Origin: Moritella viscosa
GTDB lineage: Bacteria; Pseudomonadota; Gammaproteobacteria; Enterobacterales; Moritellaceae
NCBI GenBank assembly: GCA_000953735.1
Contig: LN554852.1
Span: forward strand, 4,351,846-4,415,845
Length of the DNA: 64,000 nucleotides
Direction: 5' to 3'
The notes under the pieces are model-generated. The model saw only the letters and a program-made list of their open reading frames with translations. It ran no database searches and was not told where the DNA came from. The position numbers and the translations under genes are program-made. Positions 36,022 through 46,894 of the stretch are shown here, piece by piece (position 1 is the first letter of the stretch; each line of letters opens with the position of its first letter).

Positions 36022-36519
36022 TTACTTGCTTAATTCTTGAATTATTTTGTCGGAAATATCTAATTTAGGTTCGACAAATAGCACAGCTTGTTTGGTTACT
36101 ACAAGATCATAGCCATCACGCTTAGATACAGTCTCAATTGCATTTTGTAATAATACTAATAATTTGTTATTTTCTTCTTGCCCACGACGTTGCTGATCTT
36201 CTTTAAATGCCTTGCCTTTTAATTTCAGTTGCGCATCTAATTCTTCTAACTTTCGCACCAATTTAGTTTGCTCTGCTGGTGTCATTAATGCCGCATCACG
36301 TTGACGCTTTTCATTTAATTCAATCAATTCTGTCTGCAATTTATTCAACTCAATGGCACGTGTTTGAAACTCTTCATTCAAACGTTTACCAATCGCTTCA
36401 CGTTGCGGTAATTGTTGTAAGATCTTACCTGCATCAACAACAGCATAACCCGCTGCACTTGCAGTAAATGATGCACCAAGAGCCAGTGCTAATGCCGTTG
36501 CTTTAATAAATTTTTTCAT
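36022..36519 (-). CDS. skp: periplasmic chaperone Skp (OmpH)
   Basis: Trimeric jellyfish-shaped chaperone that holds unfolded outer-membrane proteins on their way to BamA, encoded just upstream. The 165 residues begin with a signal peptide of about 22 residues (ending SFTASAA) and continue as a charged coiled coil rich in Gln, Lys and Glu, with DAGKILQQLPQREAIGKRL near the start. The gene is 76 bases downstream of bamA and 95 upstream of lpxD. Confidence 0.94.
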   Translation of the reverse strand: MKKFIKATALALALGASFTASAAGYAVVDAGKILQQLPQREAIGKRLNEEFQTRAIELNKLQTELIELNEKRQRDAALMTPAEQTKLVRKLEELDAQLKLKGKAFKEDQQRRGQEENNKLLVLLQNAIETVSKRDGYDLVVTKQAVLFVEPKLDISDKIIQELSK

Positions 36520-36595
36520 TTTAGTTCCTAGTGAAGTTTCAACTTAAAACGTACTTCCAATGCAGAAAGTACGCATTTAATTAATATTAATTAGC

Positions 36596-39049
36596 TTAGA
36601 AAGTAGTACCAATATTAAAGGTAAACACTTCCGTTCTATCACCCTCATATTCTTTCAATGGTGTTGCTAATGAGAATACTAACGGGCCCATTGGAGACAA
36701 CCACTGCAAGCTAACGCCCGCAGATGCACGTATACGTGTAGGGTCAGAAAAATCTCCGTAGTAGCTACACTTATTACCAGTACATTTATCCTCAGGATAA
36801 TTGTCGGCATTAAATTCCGTATCCCACACCGAACCTGCATCAACGAATACCGTGGTACGCACGAGGTTAGCATATTCTTCACTTAAGAATGGTGTAGGGA
36901 AAATCAACTCTAAACTAGCGGTTGCTAATGCATTACCGCCAATCGAAGAATTCGTTGCTACAAAACCTTGATCTCCGCTAGCTGGTAAAGGAGTAGTCTG
37001 TATACCTTTTGGACTGATAGTATTACTGTTAAAACCACGTACGGAGTAGAAGCCACCTGCATAATAGTTTTGATAAAATGGTAATACATGATCATCACCT
37101 TTTGATGTCTTACCATAACCATTACCGTAAGCAACACGACCGCGCATTAATACTGACCAGCGGTGATTTGTTGATAACGGTACATAGTATTTGTTATCAA
37201 AACTCATTTTAAAATACTGCACATCCGAACCCGGTACAGTCATCGTAAAGTTAGCTTTTTGCTCCGAACCTGATGTTGCAAACACACCGCGGTTTAAGGT
37301 GCGACGACGCCAAGACGCTGACACATCAAAACCTTGGAATACCACGAAGCCACCATCTTTATCGGCATCTTTCTCATAGATGTCCCAAAATCTCTGAGTT
37401 TGCGCATAGGTCGTAGTTTTCGAAATTTTATTCCATTCATAACCTAAGCTAAAGCTTAAGGTATTATTTTCATTAACTGGGAAACCTAAGCTGCCAGAGA
37501 TACCATAGGTACGGTTGTTATAATCAACAATATTCGCTTCCTTTGCTTCAAAATCAGTGAAATAAATCTTACCACCAAAGCTCACACCATCAACCGTAAA
37601 GTACGGGTCGGTATAATTTAAGCTGGCATTTTTAGAGTAGTCATTCGTGCTAACACTAATCCCAGCCTTATTACCTGTACCAAAGAAGTTATCCTGCTGA
37701 ATACCTGCATTTAAACTTAAACCCGACTCAGAACCATAACCGATACCCGCATTAAATGAACCGGCAGGTTGTTCTTTCACTTGAACATTAACATCAACCA
37801 CATCCATTTCACCCGGTACACGTACCGTATTGGTGTTTACAGTTTCGAAGAAACCAAGCTGATTCAGACGGGTTTTAGAGCGGTCAATTAAACGATTAGA
37901 TAACCAAGTACCTTCCATTTGACGCATTTCACGACGTAAAACTTCATCTTTGGTGACATCGTTACCCGCAAAATTAATTCGACGCACATAGATACGAGGA
38001 CCCGGCTCAACCGCAATCGTCAGGTTAACCGTATGATCTTCATCATTGATTTCTGGATAAGTAGATACTTTTGGATAAGCGTAACCGAAACGACTTAAAT
38101 AACGACTTAGGCTTTCTTCCGTAGCAGTGACACTCGCACCACTGTATAACTCACCAGAATTAAGCGCTAATAAACCGCGTAATTCTTCTTCTTTATCTAA
38201 TAAATTACCTGTTAGGCTAATATTACCAAGTTGATATTGCTCACCTTCATTTACTTTAAGGGTAATATAAATACCTTGTTTATCAGGCGTCATTGATACT
38301 TGCGTTGATTCTGTCTTAAAACGAATATAACCGTTATCAACATAGTGACTACGCAGTTTTTCTAAATCACCTGCAAGTAACTGCTTTTGATATTGCTGAT
38401 CAGCCATAAAGTTCCACCATGGCGTATGATCACTCAGCTCAAACAGATTTTTTAATTCTGAGGTTGAATAGACTGTATTACCTAAGATATTAAGCTGTTT
38501 AATTTCTGCTGACTTACCTTCAACAAAACTGAATTTAATATCAATACGGTTGCGTGGCAATGGGGTAAGAATTGTATTAATTTTGGCACTATAGCGACCA
38601 GCACCATAATAGAATTCTTGTAATCCCTGCTCTACCGAACGAATAATAGTACGATCGATAGGTTCACCAACACGAATGCCTGATGAACTAAGGCTGTCTT
38701 TTAACTGCTCTTCTGGAATGGCTTCATTACCAACAAACTCAATACTACTAATCGTTGGTAATTCTGTGACTTTAAACACAAGCGTCGAACCATCGCGATA
38801 CAATTCAATATCATCAAAGTTACCTGATGCATATAATTTTTTCACCGCGAGAGTCGTATCACTACGGCTAATGCTATCCCCTTCACGTAATGGAATATTC
38901 AATAATGCAGCACCTAATGTTACGCGCTGTAAGCCTTCAACTTGAATATCTTTAACAATGAAACTGCCAGCAGCGGCTACCGCTGTCGCACTTGTAAATA
39001 AGCAAGCACTTGAAAGTAGTACGCCAGCTAAATATTTATTAATTATCAT
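36596..39049 (-). CDS. bamA: outer-membrane protein assembly factor BamA
   Basis: Central Omp85 component of the machine that folds beta-barrel proteins into the outer membrane. The 817 residues (E. coli 810) have a signal peptide, five POTRA domains starting at FIVKDIQVEGLQRVTLG, and a 16-strand barrel with the conserved VRGF motif in FYSVRGFNSN and a C-terminal phenylalanine. An extracellular loop holds two cysteines (DKCTGNKCSYYG), as in E. coli. It follows rseP and precedes skp. Confidence 0.97.
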   Translation of the reverse strand: MIINKYLAGVLLSSACLFTSATAVAAAGSFIVKDIQVEGLQRVTLGAALLNIPLREGDSISRSDTTLAVKKLYASGNFDDIELYRDGSTLVFKVTELPTISSIEFVGNEAIPEEQLKDSLSSSGIRVGEPIDRTIIRSVEQGLQEFYYGAGRYSAKINTILTPLPRNRIDIKFSFVEGKSAEIKQLNILGNTVYSTSELKNLFELSDHTPWWNFMADQQYQKQLLAGDLEKLRSHYVDNGYIRFKTESTQVSMTPDKQGIYITLKVNEGEQYQLGNISLTGNLLDKEEELRGLLALNSGELYSGASVTATEESLSRYLSRFGYAYPKVSTYPEINDEDHTVNLTIAVEPGPRIYVRRINFAGNDVTKDEVLRREMRQMEGTWLSNRLIDRSKTRLNQLGFFETVNTNTVRVPGEMDVVDVNVQVKEQPAGSFNAGIGYGSESGLSLNAGIQQDNFFGTGNKAGISVSTNDYSKNASLNYTDPYFTVDGVSFGGKIYFTDFEAKEANIVDYNNRTYGISGSLGFPVNENNTLSFSLGYEWNKISKTTTYAQTQRFWDIYEKDADKDGGFVVFQGFDVSASWRRRTLNRGVFATSGSEQKANFTMTVPGSDVQYFKMSFDNKYYVPLSTNHRWSVLMRGRVAYGNGYGKTSKGDDHVLPFYQNYYAGGFYSVRGFNSNTISPKGIQTTPLPASGDQGFVATNSSIGGNALATASLELIFPTPFLSEEYANLVRTTVFVDAGSVWDTEFNADNYPEDKCTGNKCSYYGDFSDPTRIRASAGVSLQWLSPMGPLVFSLATPLKEYEGDRTEVFTFNIGTTF

Positions 39050-39084
39050 TCTGATTAAATAATCCCTAAATGCAATTCAATGAC

Positions 39085-40440
39085 TTATAAACGAGCAAAA
39101 TCATTAAATAAGGCAAGTCCCGTTAATAGCATAATTATGACTGAACCAACTTTGAAACCGACTTCTTGGATCTTTTCAGATACAGGTCGACCTGTGATAA
39201 GTTCAAATGTGTAAAATACCAAATGACCACCGTCTAGTACAGGAAGTGGCATTAAATTCATTAAACCCAGATTAACACTAATCAAGGCGAGGAAACCCAA
39301 GAAGTAGACCAAACCATAGTCAGCACTGGCTCCAGCACTTTTGGCAATGGAAATCGGTCCACTTAAATTATTTAGTGAAATATCACCTGTCACTAAACGG
39401 CCAATCATCTTAAACGTTAGCGCAGTCAGTTGCCAAGTACGCTCAACAGACTGTTGTACTGAATCTAGAATACCATATTGAATATCAACAAGATAATCTT
39501 CAGGATAACTCGCGACAACTGGAGCAACGCCTAGGTAGCCTTTTAATACTCCATCCGCATCAGCTTTACCTTTTGGTATAACATTTAATTCTTGTTGCTT
39601 ACCATTTCTAAGTATTGTTACAACTAACATTTGATCTGGGCTATTTTGAATTTTTTCTACTAGCATTAACCAGTTATCAATGTGCTGTTGTCCGACTGCG
39701 ATAATTTTATCACCAGCAAGCAGACCGCCTCTTTCACCCGCGCTACCTTTAACGACTTGAGCTAATTCTTGACTCACAGCAGGTTGATAAGGAGTCAAAC
39801 CAACGCTTTTAATCGGTGACTCTCGCTCAGGATCAAATGTCCAATCACGTAAATCTATTTGATGAGACACGGTGTAGTTAGTGTCCTCAAGATATAACTG
39901 AACAGCCATCGATGGTTCACCCATGTGTTCAATTATTTTAAGGCTTACATCATTCCAATCTTTTACTTCTTGGCCGTCAATCGCCGTAATAATCGCGTTG
40001 TCAGTAACACCCGCTTGTGCCATCACCGAATGAGGAGCAACCTCACCAATCACAGGTTTCACACTCGGCACACCGATCATGAACATAAACCAAAATGCAA
40101 CAATGGCTAATGCAAAGTTTGCTAAAGGCCCAGCGGCAACAATTGCTATTCTGGCTAGTACAGGTTTACGATTAAATGATTGAGATTTTAATGCTTCAGG
40201 TACGTCATCAACACGCTCGTCGAGCATTTTAACAAAACCACCGAGCGGGATCATTGCAACTACATATTCAGTGCCATCTTTACCCGTACGCATCCATAGG
40301 GTTTTACCAAAACCAATCGAAAAACGTAATACTTTAACGCCGCATCGACGTGCCACCCAGAAGTGCCCGAATTCATGTATAGCAACCAAAATACCTAGGG
40401 CAATAATAAATGCACCTAAATTCCATAAAGACGATATCAT
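39085..40440 (-). CDS. rseP: site-2 intramembrane protease RseP
   Basis: Zinc metalloprotease of the inner membrane that cuts RseA to release the envelope-stress sigma factor and clears signal peptides. The 451 residues (E. coli 450) carry HEFGH at 22-26, two central PDZ domains, and the LDGGH motif near the C terminus with four membrane spans. Its ATG overlaps the dxr stop (ATGA). Confidence 0.97.
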   Translation of the reverse strand: MISSLWNLGAFIIALGILVAIHEFGHFWVARRCGVKVLRFSIGFGKTLWMRTGKDGTEYVVAMIPLGGFVKMLDERVDDVPEALKSQSFNRKPVLARIAIVAAGPLANFALAIVAFWFMFMIGVPSVKPVIGEVAPHSVMAQAGVTDNAIITAIDGQEVKDWNDVSLKIIEHMGEPSMAVQLYLEDTNYTVSHQIDLRDWTFDPERESPIKSVGLTPYQPAVSQELAQVVKGSAGERGGLLAGDKIIAVGQQHIDNWLMLVEKIQNSPDQMLVVTILRNGKQQELNVIPKGKADADGVLKGYLGVAPVVASYPEDYLVDIQYGILDSVQQSVERTWQLTALTFKMIGRLVTGDISLNNLSGPISIAKSAGASADYGLVYFLGFLALISVNLGLMNLMPLPVLDGGHLVFYTFELITGRPVSEKIQEVGFKVGSVIIMLLTGLALFNDFARL

Positions 40441-41633
40441 TTTGTTACTCTATTAATTGTTTGTTGTGCTGCTGCTCGAGCCATGCCATCAATATCAATC
40501 AAACCATCAATATTATTAGGTTCAGAGATGGTCATCGCATCTAATACAGTCTCGTTTACACGAGCAATATCAGTGAAACCAATCTGCCCAGTTAAGAAGG
40601 CGTCAACCGCGATTTCATTCGCAGCATTTAACGTCGTTGTCGCAGCTTGACCTTGATAGCAAGCATCAATCGCTAATTTCAAACAGGGATAACGCGCATA
40701 ATCAGGCTTTAAAAACGTTAATTCACCCATTTCAAAAAAGTCTAATGGTTTTATACCAGAAGGCACTCGTTGTGGATAAGCCATTGCATGAGCTATTGGC
40801 GTACACATATCCGGTTCACCCATTTGTGCTAATACTGAACCATCAGTATATTGCACCATTGAGTGAATCACTGACTGCGGATGAATCACCACTTGAATTT
40901 GTGCTTCATCCGCATTAAATAACCATTTCGCTTCAATATATTCGAGACCTTTATTCATCATGGTAGCAGAATCAACTGAAATCTTCTGTCCCATTGACCA
41001 ATTAGGGTGTGCACAGGCTTGTGCTGGCGTGACTGCTGATAAATCAGCAATATCACTATAGCGGAATGGACCACCTGAACCGGTTAATAAAATCTTACTG
41101 ATCCCCTCAGCAACCAGATCACAAAACCCCAAATTAGTTTGTACTGCAGTTGGCATTGCTTGAAAAATAGCATTATGTTCACTATCGATTGGCAATATTT
41201 CAGCACCACTGGCTTTTACTTCTTCCATAAATAAAGCGCCAGACATCACTAACGCTTCTTTATTTGCTAGCAGTATCCGCTTTCCCGCGCGAACAGCGGC
41301 TAAGGTTGGCATAAGACCTGCCGCGCCAACGATTGCAGCCATCACCATGTCTACATCGTCAAGTGTGGCAACCTGACATAATGCATCCATTCCAGAAAGC
41401 ACTTCTGTAGAGCAATTAAGTGATTTAAGTTGTTGCGCTAACTGGCCTGCTGCAACATCATTAAGCATAACGGCGTAGCAAGGTTTAAACTCTAAACATT
41501 GCGCCAGCATCTCAATAACATTACTATTAGCCGTTAAAGCCTGTACCCGAAAGCGCTCAGGATTTTGACGAATAACTGCAAGGGTACTTTTACCGATCGA
41601 GCCGGTTGCACCCAGTATCGTTAATCCAATCAC
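40437..41633 (-). CDS. dxr: 1-deoxy-D-xylulose 5-phosphate reductoisomerase
   Basis: Second enzyme of the non-mevalonate isoprenoid pathway; target of fosmidomycin. The 398 residues match E. coli Dxr (398). [10 protein letters not shown] binds NADPH, and metal and substrate sites are in [22 protein letters not shown] and [11 protein letters not shown]. The start is GTG. It lies between cdsA and rseP, whereas E. coli has it between frr and uppS; the position here is like Vibrio. Confidence 0.97.
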   Translation of the reverse strand: MIGLTILGATGSIGKSTLAVIRQNPERFRVQALTANSNVIEMLAQCLEFKPCYAVMLNDVAAGQLAQQLKSLNCSTEVLSGMDALCQVATLDDVDMVMAAIVGAAGLMPTLAAVRAGKRILLANKEALVMSGALFMEEVKASGAEILPIDSEHNAIFQAMPTAVQTNLGFCDLVAEGISKILLTGSGGPFRYSDIADLSAVTPAQACAHPNWSMGQKISVDSATMMNKGLEYIEAKWLFNADEAQIQVVIHPQSVIHSMVQYTDGSVLAQMGEPDMCTPIAHAMAYPQRVPSGIKPLDFFEMGELTFLKPDYARYPCLKLAIDACYQGQAATTTLNAANEIAVDAFLTGQIGFTDIARVNETVLDAMTISEPNNIDGLIDIDGMARAAAQQTINRVTK

Positions 41634-41645
41634 AATAACGCTCCC

Positions 41646-42542
41646 TTAAAACCAAACTAAATAAATAACAGCAAATACCGGTAATGCAGCAGTTAAGCTA
41701 TCAATCCGATCAAGGATACCACCGTGACCAGGTAATAATGTACCACTGTCTTTTACACCCGCTTCACGTTTAAACATACTCTCGTTAAGATCACCTAATG
41801 TTGATGAAATTGACGTTACAAAGCACGTGAACAGAACTACGACAAGCTTAGAGCCATCAAGTTCCCCTGAAGGTGATACAGTCATCACAACTGCAGCAAT
41901 TAACGCAATAATCATTGATACAGCAACACCACCAAGAAAACCTTCACGCGTTTTGCCAGGGCTAACTTTTGGTGCTAGTTTATTCTTACCGAATTTTTTA
42001 CCAGTAAAGTAAGCACCCGAATCCGCGCCCCACACTAAGAACATCACGAGCATCACTAACCACGCACCCGACATCTGGTCATGCGCATAATCATAAGAGC
42101 GTAGTGCTAACATAGCCCAGAAAAAAGGCACTAGCGTAACGATACCAAATCCAACTTTAACAAGTGTATTTTTAGTCCATACTTTAGCGCTATTTGGATA
42201 CGTCAAAACTAATCCGGCACAAATTAACCACCACACAGCACCGACGGTTAAAATACCTTTGACTAATGGTACTAAAACAATTTCACCATCAGTCACTTGC
42301 CAGATATTACGAACATCAGGTGGAATAACTAATAATGATGCACCAAGAATAAGGGAATAGCCGACAATCAAAGCATTGGGTAATTTACTGTTATTCTTAT
42401 CAACCAATACAGCCCATTCTTTTGTTGCTAAGATAAAAACACCGGCGATTGCAAGCGCATACCATTGCAGGGGTAACAAAAAAATAGCGGCAAGCGCTAA
42501 TGGCGCTAAAATTAACGCGGTCGTAATTCGTTGCTTAAGCAA
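41646..42542 (-). CDS. cdsA: phosphatidate cytidylyltransferase CdsA
   Basis: Makes CDP-diacylglycerol from phosphatidic acid and CTP, the branch point for membrane phospholipids. The 298 residues have eight or so membrane segments and the family signature near the C terminus, SMFKREAGVKDSGTLLPGHGG followed by DRIDS. The start is TTG, supported by AGGAG seven bases upstream. It follows uppS and precedes dxr by 12 bases. Confidence 0.95.
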   Translation of the reverse strand: MLKQRITTALILAPLALAAIFLLPLQWYALAIAGVFILATKEWAVLVDKNNSKLPNALIVGYSLILGASLLVIPPDVRNIWQVTDGEIVLVPLVKGILTVGAVWWLICAGLVLTYPNSAKVWTKNTLVKVGFGIVTLVPFFWAMLALRSYDYAHDQMSGAWLVMLVMFLVWGADSGAYFTGKKFGKNKLAPKVSPGKTREGFLGGVAVSMIIALIAAVVMTVSPSGELDGSKLVVVLFTCFVTSISSTLGDLNESMFKREAGVKDSGTLLPGHGGILDRIDSLTAALPVFAVIYLVWF

Positions 42543-42600
42543 AGTTGTTCTCCTATTGAAAAGTACTCAGAATGAGAGCTAAGTACTTACTTATATGTGT

Positions 42601-43371
42601 TTATTGCTGCTTTGTTAAAATAGCTCTGACTTGTTCGCCAGTGCCGCCAAAACGACGTTCTCGGTTTACAAAGCTAAAAATGGCATCTTCAAAGGCGATG
42701 CTGTCAAAATCAGGCCATAATATATCACTGAAATATAATTCTGCGTAAGCCAATTGCCATAATATAAAATTACTAATTCGATGATCACCGCCAGTACGGA
42801 TCATCAGATCCACGGCAGGCTGGTCAGCCATTGCGACGTGTTGACCCAGCATTTTATCATCAATTTGTTCAAGACTCATTGCACCACTTTTAACGGCTGC
42901 AGCAATCTTCTTGGCTGCATGTGCAATATCTGATTGGCCACCGTAATTGGCTGCAATATTAAGGGTTAACTTAGTATTATTTATGGTTAACGCTTGAGCT
43001 TCAGCGATCTTGGTTTGAATGGCAGGACTAAAGGCAGATATATCGCCGATAATGTTTAGACGAATTTGATTTTTATGTAGTTTTTTAACTTCTCGAGTTA
43101 ACACTGTCATGAATAATTTCATCAACATGCTAACTTCAGCTTCAGGTCGACGCCAATTCTCACTACTAAAAGCAAATAACGTGAGTGATTCAACCCCAAT
43201 AGCTAATGCACTACTCACAACTTGGCGAACAGACTTAACACCTTCATGGTGGCCCTTAATACGTATTTTGCCTCGCTGCTCAGCCCAACGTCCATTGCCA
43301 TCCATGATGATTGCAACGTGCTTAGGTTTCGAGTCATTAACTAACGCTTCGAGTTCGCTGGAGTTTACCAT
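42601..43371 (-). CDS. uppS: undecaprenyl diphosphate synthase UppS
   Basis: Cis-prenyltransferase that makes the C55 lipid carrier for peptidoglycan and O-antigen synthesis. The 256 residues (E. coli 253) show [17 protein letters not shown] with the catalytic aspartate, SSENWRRP and the C-terminal [20 protein letters not shown] and FGGTGEQ. It begins just 25 bases after the frr terminator, so its promoter must overlap that hairpin or lie upstream of it. Confidence 0.96.
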   Translation of the reverse strand: MVNSSELEALVNDSKPKHVAIIMDGNGRWAEQRGKIRIKGHHEGVKSVRQVVSSALAIGVESLTLFAFSSENWRRPEAEVSMLMKLFMTVLTREVKKLHKNQIRLNIIGDISAFSPAIQTKIAEAQALTINNTKLTLNIAANYGGQSDIAHAAKKIAAAVKSGAMSLEQIDDKMLGQHVAMADQPAVDLMIRTGGDHRISNFILWQLAYAELYFSDILWPDFDSIAFEDAIFSFVNRERRFGGTGEQVRAILTKQQ

Positions 43372-43391
43372 TACTATTTCTATCCATCAAA

Positions 43392-43423
43392 AATTAAAAC
43401 GCCGCGTCAAAACACGGCGTTTT
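43392..43423 (-). terminator. terminator between frr and uppS
   Basis: On the minus strand, AAAACGCCG and CGGCGTTTT (43423-43396) form a GC-rich hairpin with a ten-base loop, followed by AATTTTTG. It lies 17 bases after the frr stop. It separates the rpsB-tsf-pyrH-frr group from the uppS-cdsA-dxr group. Confidence 0.85.
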
Positions 43424-43439
43424 AAAGCATGTAAATAAA

Positions 43440-43997
43440 TTACACTTCCATTAAGTCTTTTTCTTTATCTGCTAATACAGAATCAACTTGCTTAATATAT
43501 GTATCAGTCAATTTTTGAATCTCATCTTGTGCACGACGATCGTCATCTTCACCAATTTCTTTTTCTTTTAGTAATGCTTTAATATCACCATTTGCATCAC
43601 GACGGATGTTACGGATCGCAACACGACCTTGTTCAGCATCTCCACGTACAACTTTGATTAAGCTCTTACGACGCTCTTCAGTAAGTGCTGGTAATGGAAT
43701 ACGGATATTTGTACCTGCAGACTGTGGGTTAAGACCCAAATCAGACATCATGATAGCTTTTTCTACCGCTTGTACCATAGTGGCATCAAATACAGTAATG
43801 CTAAGTGTACGTGAATCTTCAGTACCAACATTACCAATTTGGTTAAGTGGTGTGTTAGCACCATAGTAAGAAACGGTAATACCGTTTAGGATACTTGGGT
43901 GTGCACGGCCAGTTCGAACTTTAGATAGTTGACCTTTCAATGCTTCGATACTTTTGCTCATACGAGTCTGAGCGTCATCTTTAATTTCGTTGATCAC
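43440..43997 (-). CDS. frr: ribosome recycling factor
   Basis: Splits post-termination ribosomes together with EF-G. The 185-residue length equals that of E. coli RRF. Motifs include [46 protein letters not shown] and [13 protein letters not shown]. The GTG at 43997 was chosen because AGGA lies seven bases upstream and the product aligns from residue 1; an upstream in-frame start to 44033 would add 12 residues. It follows pyrH. Confidence 0.96.
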   Translation of the reverse strand: MINEIKDDAQTRMSKSIEALKGQLSKVRTGRAHPSILNGITVSYYGANTPLNQIGNVGTEDSRTLSITVFDATMVQAVEKAIMMSDLGLNPQSAGTNIRIPLPALTEERRKSLIKVVRGDAEQGRVAIRNIRRDANGDIKALLKEKEIGEDDDRRAQDEIQKLTDTYIKQVDSVLADKEKDLMEV

Positions 43998-44148
43998 AAC
44001 GTCTTCCTTAAATTTGTCGAGAGTGCTTAACACTGTCTTATCTATGAGAATTTACTTACTTAGTGTAAATCAATTCAATTTAGAGGTCTTGTTATAATCC
44101 CCCAAACTTTAAACTATTGTATTTATTTACTGAATTTGAGATCCAGTT

Positions 44149-44886
44149 TTATTTCTTTGCTGCATTTGAAATCAATGTACCTTCAGCTTCACCCATAATA
44201 ACACGACGTAAAGCACCTGGCTTAGTCATATTAAATACACGCATAGGTAAATTATGGTCTCGCGCCATAGTAAATGCTGATAAATCCATTATCTTAAGTT
44301 CTTTTTCTACAACTTCACGATATTCAAGATTAGAGTAAAATTCAGCATCAGGATTTTTCACTGGATCTTCAGAGTATACACCGTCAACTTTTGTTGCTTT
44401 CAATACAATGTCAGCTTCAATTTCAATACCACGTAAACACGCAGCTGAATCAGTTGTACAGAATGGGTTACCTGTACCCGCCGAGAAAATAACGACTCGA
44501 CCAGTTTTTAATAAGCTAATTGCTTCAGCCCAGTTATAGCTGTCACATACGCCACGTAATTCAATTGCAGACATTAAACGAGCATTCACATAAGCACGGT
44601 GAAGTGCATCACGCATTGCTAAGCCATTCATCACAGTCGCTAACATGCCCATGTGATCGCCCACTACACGGTTCATACCCGCTTCAGCCAGACCTGCACC
44701 ACGGAATAGGTTTCCGCCACCAATAACCAAACCAACTTGAACACCTAACTCAACAATTTCTTTGATTTCTTGTGCCATGCGATCCAGAACTTTAGGGTCA
44801 ATTCCAAAATTCTCGTCTCCCATCAGCGCTTCACCGCTAAGCTTTAATAAAATACGACGATATGCAGGTTTCGGGTTGGTAGTCAT
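44149..44886 (-). CDS. pyrH: uridylate kinase PyrH
   Basis: Phosphorylates UMP to UDP; in bacteria an amino-acid-kinase-fold hexamer regulated by GTP and UTP. The 245 residues (E. coli 241) carry [35 protein letters not shown], the [19 protein letters not shown] segment and [10 protein letters not shown]. It lies between tsf and frr, with a terminator-like hairpin before it. Confidence 0.97.
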   Translation of the reverse strand: MTTNPKPAYRRILLKLSGEALMGDENFGIDPKVLDRMAQEIKEIVELGVQVGLVIGGGNLFRGAGLAEAGMNRVVGDHMGMLATVMNGLAMRDALHRAYVNARLMSAIELRGVCDSYNWAEAISLLKTGRVVIFSAGTGNPFCTTDSAACLRGIEIEADIVLKATKVDGVYSEDPVKNPDAEFYSNLEYREVVEKELKIMDLSAFTMARDHNLPMRVFNMTKPGALRRVIMGEAEGTLISNAAKK

Positions 44887-44910
44887 AATGATCTCTTTAT
44901 CCTAATTGTG

Positions 44911-44935
44911 GAAAAACCGCAGCCTGAGCCGCGGT
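44911..44935 (-). terminator. terminator between tsf and pyrH
   Basis: On the minus strand, ACCGCGGC and GCTGCGGT (44935-44916) pair over eight bases, with one G-U pair and a four-base loop, followed by TTTTTCC. It lies 28 bases after the tsf stop and about 25 bases before the pyrH start, so pyrH may partly depend on read-through. Confidence 0.75.
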
Positions 44936-44963
44936 CTGTATTAAATCTTAAGCAATAATTAAA

Positions 44964-45842
44964 TTATGCTTTTTTAGCTGCTGCTACTGTAGCTGCAACT
45001 TCAGCGGCGAAATCATCTTCCGCTTTCTCGATACCTTCACCCACTTCGATGCGGATAAATGTTTCAACGTCTGCGCCTTCTTCTTTAAGAAGTTGACCAA
45101 CCGTTTTTGAAGGTTCCATGATGAAAGCTTGACCAGTAAGGCTAACTTCACCAGTGAATTTCTTCATACGACCAACAACCATTTTCTCAGCGATTTCTTG
45201 TGGTTTGCCACTGTTCACTGCGATTTCGATTTGGATCGCTTTTTCTTTTTCAACTACAGATGCAGGAACATCTTCAGGTTTAACGAACTCAGGCTTAGCT
45301 GCTGCTACGTGCATAGCAAGTTTCTTAGCTAATTCTTCATTACCACCTTTAAGTACAGTAACAACACCGATAGTGCCGCCGTGTACGTATGCAGCCATGT
45401 TGTCACCTTTAACTACAACTGAACGACGAACATTGATGTTCTCGCCAATTTTAGCAATTAGGTTAGCACGCGCTTCTTCAACTGTTAATTCAGCGTCAAA
45501 TTTAGCGGCTAGTAGTGCTTCGGCAGTGTTAAATTCACCAGCGTGAGCAACTTCAACAACTTGATTAGCAAATGCTAGGAAGCTTGCATCTTTTGCTACG
45601 AAATCTGTTTCTGAGTTGATTTCAACTAGAACAGCAACGCCGTTAGCAACTTTAGTTTTAACAACGCCTTCAGCAGCAATACGACCTGCTTTTTTAGCCG
45701 CTTTCACAGCGCCTGATTTACGCATGTTTTCGATTGCAAGTTCCATATCGCCTTCAGCTTCAACTAAAGCTTTTTTACAATCCATCATGCCTGCAGCTGT
45801 ACGTTCGCGCAGTTCTTTAACCATTGCAGCAGTAATTGCCAT
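44964..45842 (-). CDS. tsf: translation elongation factor Ts
   Basis: Nucleotide exchange factor for EF-Tu. The 292-residue product (E. coli 283) begins [26 protein letters not shown], and TDFVAKD contacts EF-Tu. The ATG at 45842 has a GAGGAAA site; an in-frame upstream start would add five residues with no support. It follows rpsB across a strong terminator-like hairpin. Confidence 0.97.
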   Translation of the reverse strand: MAITAAMVKELRERTAAGMMDCKKALVEAEGDMELAIENMRKSGAVKAAKKAGRIAAEGVVKTKVANGVAVLVEINSETDFVAKDASFLAFANQVVEVAHAGEFNTAEALLAAKFDAELTVEEARANLIAKIGENINVRRSVVVKGDNMAAYVHGGTIGVVTVLKGGNEELAKKLAMHVAAAKPEFVKPEDVPASVVEKEKAIQIEIAVNSGKPQEIAEKMVVGRMKKFTGEVSLTGQAFIMEPSKTVGQLLKEEGADVETFIRIEVGEGIEKAEDDFAAEVAATVAAAKKA

Positions 45843-45870
45843 GGGTAATTTCCTCAATTTCTTATACGAA

Positions 45871-45898
45871 AAAAAACAGGAGCCATACGGCTCCTGTT
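45871..45898 (-). terminator. terminator or attenuator between rpsB and tsf
   Basis: On the minus strand, AACAGGAGCC and GGCTCCTGTT (45898-45875) form a perfect ten-base stem with a four-base loop, followed directly by a run of eight T. It sits in the middle of the rpsB-tsf gap. Expression of tsf from the rpsB promoter would need read-through, so this probably sets the ratio of S2 to EF-Ts. Confidence 0.85.
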
Positions 45899-45951
45899 AA
45901 CTAAATAGTGCACTTAGTTAATAAGAGCATCGATCAAATCGAAAAGCTTTA

Positions 45952-46680
45952 TTATTTAGCTTCTTCGATGAAGTCGCTTTCAGCTTGTGCAGCGATGTCT
46001 TGATTACGGCCTTCGTTTACACTTGCAGCTACTGCGCCAGCGTAAAGTTTGATAGCACGGATCGCATCATCGTTACCAGGTACAACAAAATCAATGTTGT
46101 CTGGGTTTGAGTTAGTATCAACGATAGCTACTACTGGGATACCTAGGTTGTTAGCTTCTTTAATAGCGATGTGCTCATGGTCAGCATCGATAATGAAGAT
46201 AACGTCTGGTAAACCGCCCATAGTTTTAATACCACCAAGGCTTTTTTCTAGTTTGATCATTTCACGTGTGTTCATTAGAGCTTCTTTCTTAGTAAGTTGC
46301 TCGAATGTACCGTCTTGTGATTGTGCTTCTAGAGTAGTAAGACGTTTGATTGATTGACGTACTGTTTTCCAGTTAGTCAACATACCGCCTAACCAGCGAT
46401 GATCAACGTAGAACTGGTCACATGAAAGTGCAGCTTCTTTGATTGTTTCGCCAGCAGCTTTTTTAGTACCAACAAAAAGAACTTTACCTTTTTTGTCTGC
46501 AACGTTCTTGATAAAACCAAGTGCGTCGTTGAACATAGGAACAGTTTGCTCTAGGTTGATGATATGTACTTTACTACGAGCACCGAAGATGTATTGCTTC
46601 ATCTTAGGGTTCCAGTAACGAGTTTGGTGACCGAAATGAACACCGGCTTGTAGCATATCGCGCATTGATACTGTAGACAT
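45952..46680 (-). CDS. rpsB: 30S ribosomal protein S2
   Basis: Small-subunit ribosomal protein S2, 242 residues (E. coli 241), nearly identical in blocks such as [22 protein letters not shown] and [18 protein letters not shown]. The ATG at 46680 matches E. coli; an apparent 81-residue upstream extension is the untranslated leader. In E. coli S2 represses its own mRNA through a leader structure, and that leader motif is visible here. Confidence 0.98.
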   Translation of the reverse strand: MSTVSMRDMLQAGVHFGHQTRYWNPKMKQYIFGARSKVHIINLEQTVPMFNDALGFIKNVADKKGKVLFVGTKKAAGETIKEAALSCDQFYVDHRWLGGMLTNWKTVRQSIKRLTTLEAQSQDGTFEQLTKKEALMNTREMIKLEKSLGGIKTMGGLPDVIFIIDADHEHIAIKEANNLGIPVVAIVDTNSNPDNIDFVVPGNDDAIRAIKLYAGAVAASVNEGRNQDIAAQAESDFIEEAK

Positions 46681-46888
46681 TTTAAATTCCTTAAATTTGT
46701 ATGGGGTTAGGCCTCCACACATCCCATTTTTTCGACCTTTATTTCTAACTAAAAGCGAGCGAAAGCAAGCAATCAACAAACAAAATAAAAGCACCCCGAC
46801 AAATGTGACGATGTGTGTGTGATTTATATAAAATTTATGTGTATGAGATTTAGCAAATAACAAGTTATAGACATTTACTAAATTCATT
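46681..46888 (-). ncRNA. rpsB leader RNA (t44-like S2 autoregulatory region)
   Basis: About 208 bases of probable 5' untranslated RNA lie between the inferred start site and the rpsB ATG. Close to the ATG, ATGGG and CCCAT (complements of 46723-46727 and 46701-46705) can pair around a GGAGG-containing loop, giving GGGATGTGTGGAGGCC then TAACCCC. This matches my memory of the conserved rpsB leader motif (called t44 in E. coli) through which S2 represses translation. The 5' part is otherwise plain. The name is from memory and context, not a search. Confidence 0.6.
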
Positions 46889-46894
46889 GCGCGC

